DNA of 64,000 nucleotides. Origin: Neodontobutis hainanensis. Lineage: Eukaryota; Chordata; Actinopteri; Gobiiformes; Odontobutidae. The translations under genes were made by a program, and so were the position numbers. Location: the NCBI GenBank assembly GCA_024349245.1, contig JALDNG010000008.1, forward strand, positions 812,001 through 876,000, written 5' to 3'. Shown piece by piece: positions 1 to 11,185 of the stretch. Positions within the stretch are counted from its first letter, which is position 1. Every line of letters begins with the position of its first letter. Under the pieces are notes generated by a model, which was given only the letters and a program-made list of their open reading frames with translations, was not told where the DNA came from and did not search any database.

Positions 1-799
1 GTTTAATCATTACAGGATATAAAAGGTAGCTTTGAAACTCTCAGGCAATATTTTGTAATCTTTGTATAGGCCTCAATCACTGCTTATCAATCCACTGTGA
101 AAGAATTGGGTCCACTGTTTCTTCAATGTTAGCAGATTTTAACCTAAAATTAACACATTAAAATATAAAATGGAAAATTTGGAACTAAATGTTATTGGGC
201 TACAGCTCTTGCAGAAAGGCCAAAAAAAGCTGAACAATTTAGGAAAATAATCACATTTTTTTTCAACAAATTTTTCTTTTTTTAATACTTTTTTTCAAAT
301 CCACAAACAAAAAAACACGACAAAAATGACTTAGCTTAAAACTAACTTATGTTTTATGTTGGCCTGGTCATGTTATTAGGCAATTAGATGATGCATGAAA
401 TTATATAAATTATATGACGGCTGCAAAAAAGTGTCTTGTGACAAACTGTATTTAACAAAACGTTTAAAAAGACAAATACAGACAAAGATAAACAAACACA
501 AAGATACTTCCTTCAAACATGGGACAAGAGCAAGAGCAAATCCTTTGCGCGGAGAAGTGAGACATCTTGACAGAATAGAGGATCTTTGAAAAGAACATGG
601 CAGCCTGCTCGTGAATGTCATGCCATTTATATCCACGTTAAATATCTATACGCTGACCCCTTTGTTCTACTTTTATATTTACGTTCCATGTAAATATCCC
701 GTTGCTTTAGTTTATTTGAGATACCAAAGGCGGATCGAGTCGAAAACCACTTAAATAAGCAACAGCGCAGCTAAAGTTAGCCTGTATGCTAACCAGATC
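1..799. other. Upstream region of timm10b, no gene seen
   Basis: AT-rich sequence with poly(A) and poly(T) runs. The longest open frames (about 60-86 codons near 376-636) overlap on both strands and resemble no family I know. The final 150 bases before the timm10b start presumably hold its promoter and 5' UTR, but I see no clear core element. Confidence 0.5.
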
Positions 800-2150
800 A
801 TGATGGAGCCTGACCAACAACTGCGTAATGTAAGTTTTTATTCTTTGACAGGAATATAATATTGATTTCACAAGTAATCGAGATTGTCTTTTTGCAGCTG
901 CGGGATTTCCTTCTGGTTTACAACCGGATGACAGAAATCTGCTTCCAGCGATGCTCCAGTAACTTCAACTACAGGAACCTTACCATGGACGAGGTCAGCG
1001 TTACAAATTCAGTGTACTGTGTATGAAACCTCATAGGCTCTGTTTCATTTATTGTGATTGTGTCAGAAGTGATTCACTATTCCTTTTTAGTTAGTGGCAT
1101 CTTTTTTTTTTTAAAAAAAAGGAAAGTTAACACCAGCAACTATGTGTATAACCATAATACAAGAGTCAAAAATTAGAAGACGAGAATGTGGGTCTTAGAG
1201 AGATGATTTGGAGGGTCTTTTGTACAGTTGTGGTTGGAGAAAAACAGCTAAGATCTTATAAGGATATGTGGGCTGATGGTGTAAAAATGTTGAAGTAGAC
1301 CAAAGAATAGAGAATTTAGACAAAACATCTCCAAAATTAGGGTTTGTTGAACATGTTAAATACATGTTAAACAAACCTTTCATTTGATTTTGTATGTTTG
1401 TGAATCGGATCTATGGCCTTCTCTTGTAAATCCCACAGAACAAGTCAGTACATTGTCTTTTTTTAAATTTTATTTTTTATTGACCCGCCTCATTATAGAC
1501 CAGGCTAATCTTCTTTTCAGAAATTTATAGCTGTTTTATTGAAAATAAAGCCGGGTTGCCATTGGCTATCTCAAGAACTCAAAATATACAAATAAAATCT
1601 GTGTTTCTAGGAGCGCTGTGTGGACAACTGTGCTGGGAAGCTGATTCGTTCTAACCACCGTCTGATGGCCACATACGTACAGCTGATGCCTCGCATGGTG
1701 CAGCGGCGGATGGAGGAGATGGAGACCAAAGCAGCGGAAATTGCCAAAGCAGAAGCAGCAGCATCGTCAAGTGTAGGACCTCCTGTTTCGGAATCTCGTC
1801 AAGACACTCCACGAGTTCCACTATCTGACACTGAAGCAGGTCGAGGCTCACTTGTAAATCCAGTCGAACTGAACACAGCTGCAAAGCAAGTTGGCCAAAC
1901 AGCGGACATACCACTTACTCCTGTAACTGGAAACATAAATGCATCGAACATAGACAGCGTAGCATCCTATGCACCAGGCTTACCTCAAACTCCCACAACT
2001 AGTGCCCAAATTGAGTCTATAGTTTCAAAAGCTGCATCTGTTCAGCCTGTGTTTATACCTAAAACTTCCCTGTCAGAAGCTGTGCCTGCACCAAATATTT
2101 CTGTCCCAGCAGTCTCTAAATGCACAGAAAACCAGTCGGGCTCAGAGTGA
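800..2150 (+). CDS. timm10b: Small Tim chaperone TIMM10B (Tim9b/Tim10b), C-terminally extended
   Basis: Subunit of the TIM22 carrier translocase of the mitochondrial inner membrane, acting in the intermembrane space with TIMM9 and TIMM10. Exons 800-829, 898-993 and 1611-2150 join in phase with canonical GT-AG borders and give 221 aa. The small-Tim core lies in residues 1-70: LRDFLLVYNRMTEICFQRC, then ERCVDNCAGK, forming the twin CX3C motifs that pair as two disulfides, followed by the helix NHRLMATYVQLMPRMVQRRM. The start could be the first or second of two adjacent ATGs (800 or 803). Residues after about 85 form a Ser/Thr/Pro-rich, apparently disordered tail of about 135 aa. Mammalian TIMM10B is only about 103 aa, so the tail is the odd feature. 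The next gene on the same strand is ilk, as in human 11p15.4. A polyadenylation signal AATAAA is at 3374. Confidence 0.93.
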
Positions 2151-3600
2151 GTGCAGTAGCTTAACGCATAAAGTAATTTTACCTAATTAAATTGTTCTTA
2201 ATTCACTAATGTTGCCGTGTCATAGGTCGCAGTAGGCTTGTGCGGTAGGAGGTTGTTACAAAATGTCCACTTTTTGCATTGTTTCTGAAAAGTTTTTTTG
2301 TCCATTGGAGGACATGTTTGATGATAGTTATTTGACAAATCTTCCAAAATGTGATGAAGAAGCCTATACAGAAGAACATTGGAAATGATTGAACATGGAT
2401 GGATCATTCTTTGCAATCTATAATAAAATGAAAAGATGATTTAAAAACAAGCTAATTTTTGGGGGGTAAATTAATGAATTTGCTATAAAATAGAGAATAT
2501 GGTTTTATTTAGCTTAAAACTAGTGCAAAAAATGTTTTGAAAATTATTTTTAACAAATATTGAAATTGCAATTATTTATGCAGTTATTAATTTTTCTGCA
2601 TTTGTACATAACCACAATAAATATGACCAAACTTAGCTAAACAAACTCATGTTTCTTGTTGGCATGGTCTGTAGGTTATTAAGAACTCAGATTTAAAGAT
2701 TTAAATTACAGGTCTGGATTTGGCCAAGGGCCTAATTTATACTTTATTTTTCTGACAATGATTATTGATTATCTTTAAACGGCAGATAAAACCTTTTGAT
2801 GTAATGACCATATCTCTGTTTTGTTCTGTTATAGCGCAAGTGGTGTCGAGAAAGCTCCATTTCCTTTTTAGTTCAGAGAAAAAAATAAAAAGTATACTGG
2901 TTGTGGCAGGCATATTGAGTCTCGAAGAAGACATGAGATTCTTTTCAGAGATTATTTATAAATGTGTCATGGTTCTATGAAAGATAAAAATGCATACATT
3001 GGGTTTAGGGGTCATCAGGGATTACTTAAGTCCTTGTTATAAAATGCTTACAATGTTTGATAAAAAAAAAAAAAATGTTAAAACGGTATACTGTCATTCT
3101 AAAGCCATATTTTTTTTTCACCGGATGTCCTCCTGGTTTGATTGCTGTTGGGTGTGGACCGTATTTTCACAGTGTTGTGAAGATCATGACCTTCATCACA
3201 ACATCAGCTCTATTTCCTGTCTTTACTCTAAATGGTATGTGTGCTCTAATCTGTGGAGGGGTTAGAAGACAGAATTTCTTTTGTCAGTGTTTAAAAGATC
3301 AGTATCTTAAACTTAGGCTTGTAGAAGAAGCAGAAGAAACTGACTGTTGCACATGCTTTTGAAAAGACTGTCAAATAAAATAAAGGTATTTAAGTAATAC
3401 AAGCATAGTTCACACTAAATGTTTATTGAGTGACTTACTCGCGGTGTATGCAAAAATAGGCTTGGCTAGTAACTGTATTCAGCAATTAAAGGACTGTAGT
3501 TGTATAATGACCATGCAGGCCTACTGTACTGTTGAATGCTCCGTAGATTGCTCCAGTAAAGCCCTATAGTTGGGTGGTACGGATGAATAAATGATTTTTA
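2151..3600. other. timm10b 3' UTR and intergenic DNA
   Basis: No gene seen. AT-rich DNA with short open frames (for example 2990-3362) that show no recognisable domain. AATAAA at 3374-3379 is the best candidate end signal for timm10b, about 1.2 kb past the stop; earlier cleavage is possible. Confidence 0.45.
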
Positions 3601-3639
3601 ATATGTAGCCCTACTATTTGTAGACACAACATGCATTAA

Positions 3640-3930
3640 CTTCCTACACTTCACCCCTGACCTCCGTGTTCGTTTTGAAGCCCTATTTTTGAATGCGGGA
3701 TTCTCGGTGCAGCTTTGCATAGCTTCCACTAGAGGTCTCTGTTGTGCTGCGCGTCCCAGGACACAGATGTCATTTGCGCGCAGTTCCTCTCGCTTTGCCA
3801 AACGCTTCTACCCAGTAGCCTACATCAACTTTGAGGAGCGGGGCGTGGACTGTGTGCTCTTAAAACCTGAGGAGTCCGACTTCTTTGGGGAGAAAAGGGA
3901 ACTAACGAGAAAGCGATCAATAATAGGCAG
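3640..3930 (+). other. Probable ilk promoter and noncoding first exon
   Basis: This stretch is richer in GC and CpG than its surroundings. It ends in a strong splice donor (ataggcag then gtaagacg at 3931). A matching acceptor (ttttctag) ends at 4512, 64 bases before the ilk ATG. A short open frame runs across the exon (3689-3934) but matches nothing I know. The 5' limit of the exon cannot be set from sequence. Confidence 0.5.
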
Positions 3931-4576
3931 GTAAGACGTTTTATATGCGTTCTTGTTGTTTACAATCCTAACACTTAAAAACAAGAGTGCCGTTGTCCAC
4001 TTACACTTGGGAGTTTTTTTTACAATACAGTTCAAAGTGAGTCAATGGGCCGAACCTACGGATGGTGGTCTCGCATAGTAAAAAAAAAAAACTGCTCAGG
4101 TTTCTGGATTTAGATTTTTTTTTTTGGATCTTGGGCGAATTCCTTTCCAGTTTTGGCCAAAGTCTTTTTATCATCTCTTACATGGAAGGATGATTGAACT
4201 CTTCTAATGGAAGCAAAGGGATCTCCTGATACCATATAAGGAAAAATATTGGTCTATACTACGACGTTTGAAACTCAATATTTTTTTAATCAGTGGACAC
4301 CCATTCATGTTCTAAAATAGTCCCCATAGAGCTAGTCAAGTAATTCAAATTTTATCAAAACGGTCTTTTAATAAATCTGATAGAAATCTAATTAAAACAT
4401 GCAACTATATTATTATTTTATTTTGTTAGAAAAAAAACTTTCCTTTAATAGAAGCATATATGTGCATATATTTACATTACAAACCTTTACATTCACTCAT
4501 GGCCTTTTCTAGGCTACATGATATCAACACAGACTGAAGCTGTAAACACCGCAGACAGGAAGCCTTCAGTCTAACC

Positions 4577-7500
4577 ATGGATGACATCTTCACACAGTGT
4601 CGAGAAGGAAACTCTGTCGCTGTCCGACTCTGGCTGGACAACACAGAGAATGACCTCAACCTGGGGTAAGTGTATATTATCTGCCCACTTCAGTCCTCTG
4701 ATGCTCAGAGCTTTAAAGATCAGAGAGCGTTTATCTTCTCGTGGATATAAAGAGGCTAGTCAGAGTGTTGAGTTTACATTGCTGTTAGTTTTATTAAGTA
4801 CAACACATTTGGTAGGTTATTAAGAGGGGCACAAAGGGATCCTTGGTACATTTGAATTATAAAACAGTTTCCGTATAGTGAGCTCCATCACCGTCTCCAT
4901 TTCTTTTTATAACTTTTTTCCATTTTCATGATGTCATCCCCCAAAACTGTGCATGTGTCCAAAAGCAGAGGGTAATTTATGGAGGTTGTGGGCTGTGACT
5001 CACTGCAACATACTTTTTTTCTATAAACTTGACCAATGTCCTGGCCTCATTTTAAACAGGCTGGAAAAATACTGCTATAATCATTAAAACTTGAACTAAA
5101 ATGAACTGAGATCACAGATGAATAATCAGTTAACTGAAATGGTCTCCGAGCGTAGATGTAGTAGTTTTTGTTTAAGGAGCAGCCCATTGTCTGCTTACAT
5201 AACTTCCTTCTTAGAAAGCAGCTCATGGCCATCTCTGTGAACCCCCACGATTATCTCATTCTTGGTTCTTGCCATATATGTGCAGTTTGTTGACGTTGAA
5301 TTTTAGAGCAGTTGAGCTTCCAGCCAACCACACAACAGCCAAGGCCATTTCCTCTGTTTAACTCCATACAGGGCCAGGCCCTCGCTGACTGCTTCTCCTG
5401 CAGCTCCTCAGTCCCACATAAACATCGTGGAACATTACGCGGGGCCTGCTTTGCATCTTAATTCTGTGTGGATTAAAGTATGTAGGCCCGTGAGATGCCT
5501 TATAATATGCACTTGTGGGAAATAATGCTAAATTTGGTCCCACTTCTAAATATTCAATACAGTACTTTGGCACTGTACCAGGAGCTGTTTGTAAATTTGA
5601 CACAGGGAGGCACAGGGAAGAAGATTGGGAATGTGTGGCTGAGGATTCCACAATGTATTTTCCGCCCTGTCATTCCTGAGTTTTTTTTTTTTCCTGTAGC
5701 TTTAAATAGCCCACGGTTTTGTTCTATGAATGTATGTGGTTCAGAAATGACTTACTGCTATTTTACTACTCTATTTACTCTGGGCTATACAAGCACTCTT
5801 GGTGCTTATAGTAAATAGAGTGTTGAGTTTGTGGCTTTGCAGGAAGTTGCCAGAAGCTCCATGAACTCCTTTGGGGTCAGCTAATGTAAAGGAGCTTCTG
5901 GGTGAAGGGGCCAGTTACACTTAGGTGAGAGGTTGGCTCCTTGTAGACTGGCCCCAGGGAAATGTGTACTGTGTGTTTACACCACTGCGTATGTTAGCTG
6001 GCATTCCAGTCCACACATATATCCATATTTATTACTACCCAGTTGTCAGATGGGTATAGGCTGCAGGCAGTGTAAAAAGCATGTGCCTAAGTCTAAATAA
6101 AGATTAGGAGATATAGGTGTGTGACCCTCGGTGTCAAAGAGAGAACCACACACGTAGTTTATGTCAGCTAATATATTTTTTTTCACACCCACCAACAATT
6201 TCCTACATTGACTAAATAACAGAATGAGTGTTTTAATTAAACATCATAATCAACTAAAGATACAGGGTGTGCATTGTTTTTATGTAATGTGTACTAATCA
6301 AGTTAAATGTATAGCCCTCAGTTCCAGAAACAATAACATTAAGCACAGCAAAACATCTGTTGTAAGACACCAAGTACCACACATTAAGGCTCATTAATAT
6401 TCATATTTATTCTACTCTAACTGCACTTGTCTTGAGTTTGGATCTATATTATACAGTTAGAACACATAGACTAAGACATGTAGTTTTGCCTCTTTGTTTT
6501 TAGTGACGACCACGGCTTCAGTCCACTTCACTGGGCTTGCCGAGAAGGAAGGAGCGGCGTGGTTGACATGCTCATCATGAGAGGAGCTCGTATTAATGTG
6601 ATGAACCGTGGAGATGACACACCCTTGCACCTTGCAGCCAGCCATGGACACAGAGACATAGTGGCTAAGGTACATACTGAAAGTTTCCAGATTATTAACT
6701 AAGTCTGTTTTGTCTGCCATTTTTGTTACTGTTCTAACCTGTGAATAACAGCTGATTCAGTGCAAAGCAGACCCAAATACAGTCAACGAACATGGAAACA
6801 CACCTCTGCACTATGCCTGCTTTTGGGGCCAGGACGAAGTGGCAGAGGTAGCTCTCACAAACAGATACTTTATATTAACTGAAAATGCCCTCTTGTGGTC
6901 AAAAATCTCCTTTAGTGTTTTTTTTTACATTTGAAGGTTTGACTTCTCCTAGTGCTTTCATTAAAATTGCAATATTGTAGTACTGAAAAAATATAGTTTT
7001 ACATATTTTTATAGTGTTTTTTTATTTTTTTTTAAATAAGGACTTGGTCACCAGTGGTGCTCAGGTGTGTACATGTAACAGATATGGACAAACACCTTTG
7101 GACAAAGCAAAGCCACACTTAAGACAACTGCTTCAAGGTGAGAGATAGTTCGTATTAGTAGTAGTATATAATATTCATGGTTATTTTTTTTAACATTGAT
7201 TTAAATTGTGTTTTACAGAAAAGGCAGAGAAAATGGGTCAGAGCATGACTAAAATTCCCTATAAGGAAACTTTCTGGAAAGGCACTATGAGGACACGACC
7301 TCGTGAGTAACAATTTATTTAAACAAAACATAATTTTTTTCAGTATTTCACTGTTGTTTTGATCTTTTAGGCAATGGTACTTTAAACAAACAGGCAGGTA
7401 TTGACTATAAGCAACTGTCCCTTCTGGCCAAGATCAATGAAAATCAGTCTGGAGAGGTAAGCTGCCCTCTGTTTAAAACTATTCTTCAAAGACTGAATTC

Positions 7501-9911
7501 TTTTAATGAATCAAAGCTCATTCTGTGTAATTTGTATCATTCTTTTATTGAGTGTCTTTTAAATGCTGGTTTTATAGTTTGACAGTCAAAGACAAAAAAA
7601 GCATTCACAACCTTGTAAAAATATGCTCTAAAGTCATTGGCTGGCATATGCCTGATCTAAACTCTCTGTGGAGCAAACGAGTGGTCCAGAACAGCATTAT
7701 AAGCCTCCCTGAACACATCCTAAAGCAGGAATTTTCCTTAATGTCCTATATGCAAATGATTTTATTCCTTCTGCCATCAGGTTTTTAAACAGCCGCAGAA
7801 ATAATTGATGATTTTATTATTATCCACTATGGTCTCATTCTTGCCATTTATTTATTTATTTATGAAATGTATTAATTACTTGCACTTCATGACGAGCCTC
7901 GGTCGAGTCTAGTATGTGGTCTTTGTATCCTTAATAGTCTGACCTGCTGCTCTGAAAGGTGGTTGATTGAGGATGATGATTGTTAATATGTGTTTGTCAG
8001 TCTTGCAGCAAACAATGACTGCAAACGGAATTGCCCTAATGGGACAAAGTTTTCTGAATCTGAATCTAAATTGAGTCCCTCTTGTAATTTACTTCTATAT
8101 GATTTGTGTTCAGTTATGGCAAGGCCGCTGGCAAGGGGATGAGATAATAGTGAAGGTGCTACACGTGAGAGACTGGACTACCAGGAAGAGCAGAGATTTT
8201 AACGAGGAACATCCAAAACTGAGGTATTTTCTTGAGGATAAAATTTTAATTTAAACCACTGTATGCCTATTTAATTAACCAACCTTTACATAATGTATTA
8301 CAGAGGGTCATACTAGATTAAATATTTATTTTACCATGGTATTATTTGTTTGAGATACATTTTTTATTGTTGCCTTCATGCAGAATCTGTTTTGTATATT
8401 TCACTTTTAACAAACTCTTCATTAGACACAACCTAGCTTTAAGTTAAGCTTTTATGTTCATGTCTGGCTTTCTTTTAAGTACTCTAGTCGCAGTAGTTTT
8501 TTGATGATGCTGAGATTTTTAGATGCAATTAACCAGTGTATTTTTAAAGATGGATTTGCCATTATGAAAGAGTAAAATAGGCATATCCCCAATAGGCTAT
8601 AACTAAAAATATTGGGTTGAAAAGATGAACGACAAGCATTTCGATAATTTCATGTCTTGATCTGTCTGATTGGTGGATTGTTAATTTTCTCCTATAATCT
8701 TGTAGGATCTTTTCTCATCCAAACATCCTTCCTGTTCTTGGTGCTTGTCAGTCACCACCATCCCCTCACCCTATAATTATCACTCACTACATGCCTTATG
8801 GATCCCTTTACAACATCCTGCACCAAGGCACCAGTGAGTATCTGGAGATGTTGTAAACAAACAATATATGTCAGAGAGAGTTTGTCTCTTTGCTTTTGCC
8901 CTTCATCTATCTTACTGCTCTTTGTCTCCTCCACTGAAGCTCTGGTGGTAGACCAAAGCCAAGCAGTGAAATTTGCGTTGGACATTGCCAGTGGCATGGC
9001 TTTTCTCCACACCTTAGAACCAATGGTGTCACGACTTAATCTTAACAGTAAACATGTGATGGTAAGTGTTATATCTGTCTTTACTGTTTAAATTATATAC
9101 CAAAAGAAAATCATAAACTATTATTTTTTTCTACTAAAGTTGTACTCGTCCATTATAATAATTTATTGATAGCTCCATTGCCTTTGTTTATTTTCAGATT
9201 GATGAAGACATGACAGCTAGAGTAAGCATGGCAGATGCTAAATTCTCTTTCCAGTGCCCCGGTCGTATGTATTCTCCAGCATGGATGGCCCCTGAAGGTA
9301 TATCTCACTTTATTTCTCTCCTGCTTAGATCCTCCTTCTTAATGTCTACTTAAACCCTATGTGTCATCCAGCAAGGACATATAATTTAGTCCTAGTTAGC
9401 AGTATTTATGGTGTTGTTGCTTTAAGGTGCCTGTGTTAACAGAATTACAACAAGCCCTATGAGTTCTCCTGTGATTTTAAATGTACCATTGTCGTGCTTG
9501 TTCTCAGCTTTACAGAAGCGGCCTGAGGACATCAACAGGAGATCTGCTGACATGTGGAGCTTTGCTGTGTTGCTGTGGGAACTGGTTACTAGAGAGGTCC
9601 CTTTTGCTGACCTCTCACATATGGAGATAGGCATGAAGGTAAGCAATATTATCCCAGCCACAAGCATTGGAAACATGCACATCTCCATGTCTCTTGAATC
9701 ACCATAATAAGCACTCAAACAAATTATAATTGTGAATGTGAATCTCACTGTCATTGCTCAGGTGGCACTGGAAGGTCTTCGGCCAACAATTCCACCAGGC
9801 ATTTCCCCTCATATCTGTAAGCTGATGAGGCTCTGCATGAACGAAGACCCCGCCAAGAGACCCAAGTTTGACATGATTGTCCCCATCCTGGAAAAGATGC
9901 AAGAAAAGTGA
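4577..9911 (+). CDS. ilk: Integrin-linked (pseudo)kinase
   Basis: Scaffold of focal adhesions that binds PINCH through its ankyrin repeats and parvin and beta-integrin tails through its kinase-like domain. Coding exons: 4577-4665, 6504-6669, 6752-6847, 7041-7137, 7219-7302, 7371-7456, 8114-8223, 8706-8833, 8940-9061, 9198-9297, 9508-9638, 9762-9911. Phases all agree and total 452 aa, the human length. Residues 1-35 read MDDIFTQCREGNSVAVRLWL; ankyrin repeats follow to about 170 (DDTPLHLAASHGHRDIVAKL, GNTPLHYACFWGQDEVAEDL). The kinase-like domain starts near 190, with IIVKVLHVRDW. The region normally holding HRD and DFG reads SRLNLNSKHVMIDEDMTARV, so the usual catalytic residues are absent, as in other ILKs. 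APEAL and a Trp-rich MWSFAVLLWELVTREVPFAD segment are kept. The ORF ends KMQEK. AATAAA at 10220. Confidence 0.97.
5768..5821. repeat. Nested perfect inverted repeat in ilk intron
   Basis: ACTCTATTTACT at 5768-5779 is the exact reverse complement of 5810-5821. Inside it, AAGCAC (5791-5796) pairs with GTGCTT (5802-5807). The two arms could form a two-step hairpin or cruciform. It may be the remnant of a small inverted-repeat element; no flanking target duplication is obvious. Confidence 0.55.
7533..8067 (+). mobile_element. 5'-truncated, decayed non-LTR retrotransposon (LINE) in ilk intron 7
   Basis: The segment starts in degraded reverse-transcriptase ORF sequence. One frame (7552-7788) reads WFYSLTVKDKKSIHNLVKIC, followed by CSKVIG, the S-LWSKRV region and a closing LLPSG. 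This layout is familiar from the C-terminal end of fish LINE ORF2 proteins. A 3' UTR-like part follows (aattgccctaatgggacaaa) and ends in a short TCTGAA repeat (tctgaatctgaatct at 8053-8067), typical of fish LINE tails. No intact ORF remains. The family (Rex1, L2 or RTE-like) cannot be fixed by eye. Confidence 0.6.
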
Positions 9912-10730
9912 AAGTCTCTGTGAAACATCTTTTAAACCCAGACCTCTTTTTACTCTTTTCAATCTGCAAACCACTTTTTATTTTCACTTTTCCTGTATTT
10001 GCTAAGCCACTGTAAATATGGATAATGTAAGAGACCACTTAAGCAGACATAAAAGTTACATTGCTTCTCTTGTATTATTTAAATTTGAGATATAAATGTT
10101 CTTGTGCCAAATTGTTGCTTTTATTATTGCTGAAAAACTGTATGTTCACTTAAATGTTGTCTGGTCAGAATTTATTCGAAACAATCAAAGAAATGTGTAA
10201 ACACTTTAAATAGTAATGCAATAAACATTTTATATTTATGAGAGCAATGTTTGCTTATATTTTTGTTGTACAGTTTTCTCTGCTAGATGTATTTTGTGAG
10301 AGGTCTTTCTAGCTTTTTATAATCAGTTGACCTTTGTCCTAAAAGGCTCATTGACGTGTAAAATGTAAAGCCTTTGTGCTGTCAAAGTCTATGGGATGGA
10401 ACTGAAATGGTAAATGTAAATGCAACATGGTAGGCAAAAAAAAATGTTTAAAATGTTATAAAGGCAGTATTGAAGATTTAAAGATAAAAAAAAAAATCTA
10501 GCCTAATTGGAGTTTACATTGTACAATACATTGTCAACCTTTACAATATGTAGCATTTTATATGTTAAATTTCCCCATAAAGCATTATATCCAAACAACT
10601 GTACCTTGATGAAATAATTCACTTTTAATACATTAATATATATGCTATAAAACAAAGTTTATTCGTATATTTGTTAATGGTTAGGTTATTGCTTTATTTA
10701 AACATGAGTCTGGGAGGAACACACTTTGAA
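9912..10730. other. ilk 3' UTR and ilk-smpd1 intergenic DNA
   Basis: AATAAA at 10220-10225, about 300 bases past the ilk stop, is the likely polyadenylation signal. The rest is AT-rich and holds no recognisable gene. Confidence 0.55.
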
Positions 10731-10968
10731 CACGTGATCCGTCAGCTGACGCCTGTTCTTCACAAGATTGGGCGGAAACAAAAATTGTCATAACACCGCA
10801 GCAGTTCGACTTGTACACACACTGGTGAAGAGCCCTTTTGGGGTGTGATGTAATACTCTTTAAAGACACAGAGACGTGTCTTTAGGTCTTCTGGACTGAC
10901 TCACAGCGCTGCCTGACAGACCATATCCGAGCAGAGGAGGTGCCGCTGCCCGGGGAACTTTTTAGCAG
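10725..10968 (+). promoter_or_regulatory. smpd1 promoter and noncoding first exon, with CACGTG E-box
   Basis: CpG-containing stretch ending in a donor (tttagcag then gtatacg, 10969) that matches an acceptor ending at 11150, 35 bases before the smpd1 ATG. A palindromic CACGTG lies at 10731-10736 in the context gaacacgtgatc, followed by gtcagctgac at 10741. This resembles the CLEAR element bound by TFEB/TFE3 at lysosomal genes, but matches only the core. The transcription start is not visible. Confidence 0.45.
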
Positions 10969-11185
10969 GTATACGAGTCGTTAGCTAGCTGCTTTGTTAG
11001 CGGTGCAGATTTCTGTAAATAACCTACAAGTGTGTTCCGTTTGTGGGTGAGGATGTCTAATTTCCTTTGCAAATGTGTGAAACGAAGTGTTATCTTACTT
11101 CTCTGTTACTTCCTTGTTCACTGATATCTTGCTTTCTCTCTTGTCCACAGTTCTTGGAGGACACCTGCTGTTGTCTCTTGGCACA

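Noticed and set aside
3689..3934. 81-codon open frame ahead of ilk as a separate gene
   Set aside because: It reads straight through a strong splice donor at 3931 and resembles no protein; a noncoding ilk first exon explains the region better.
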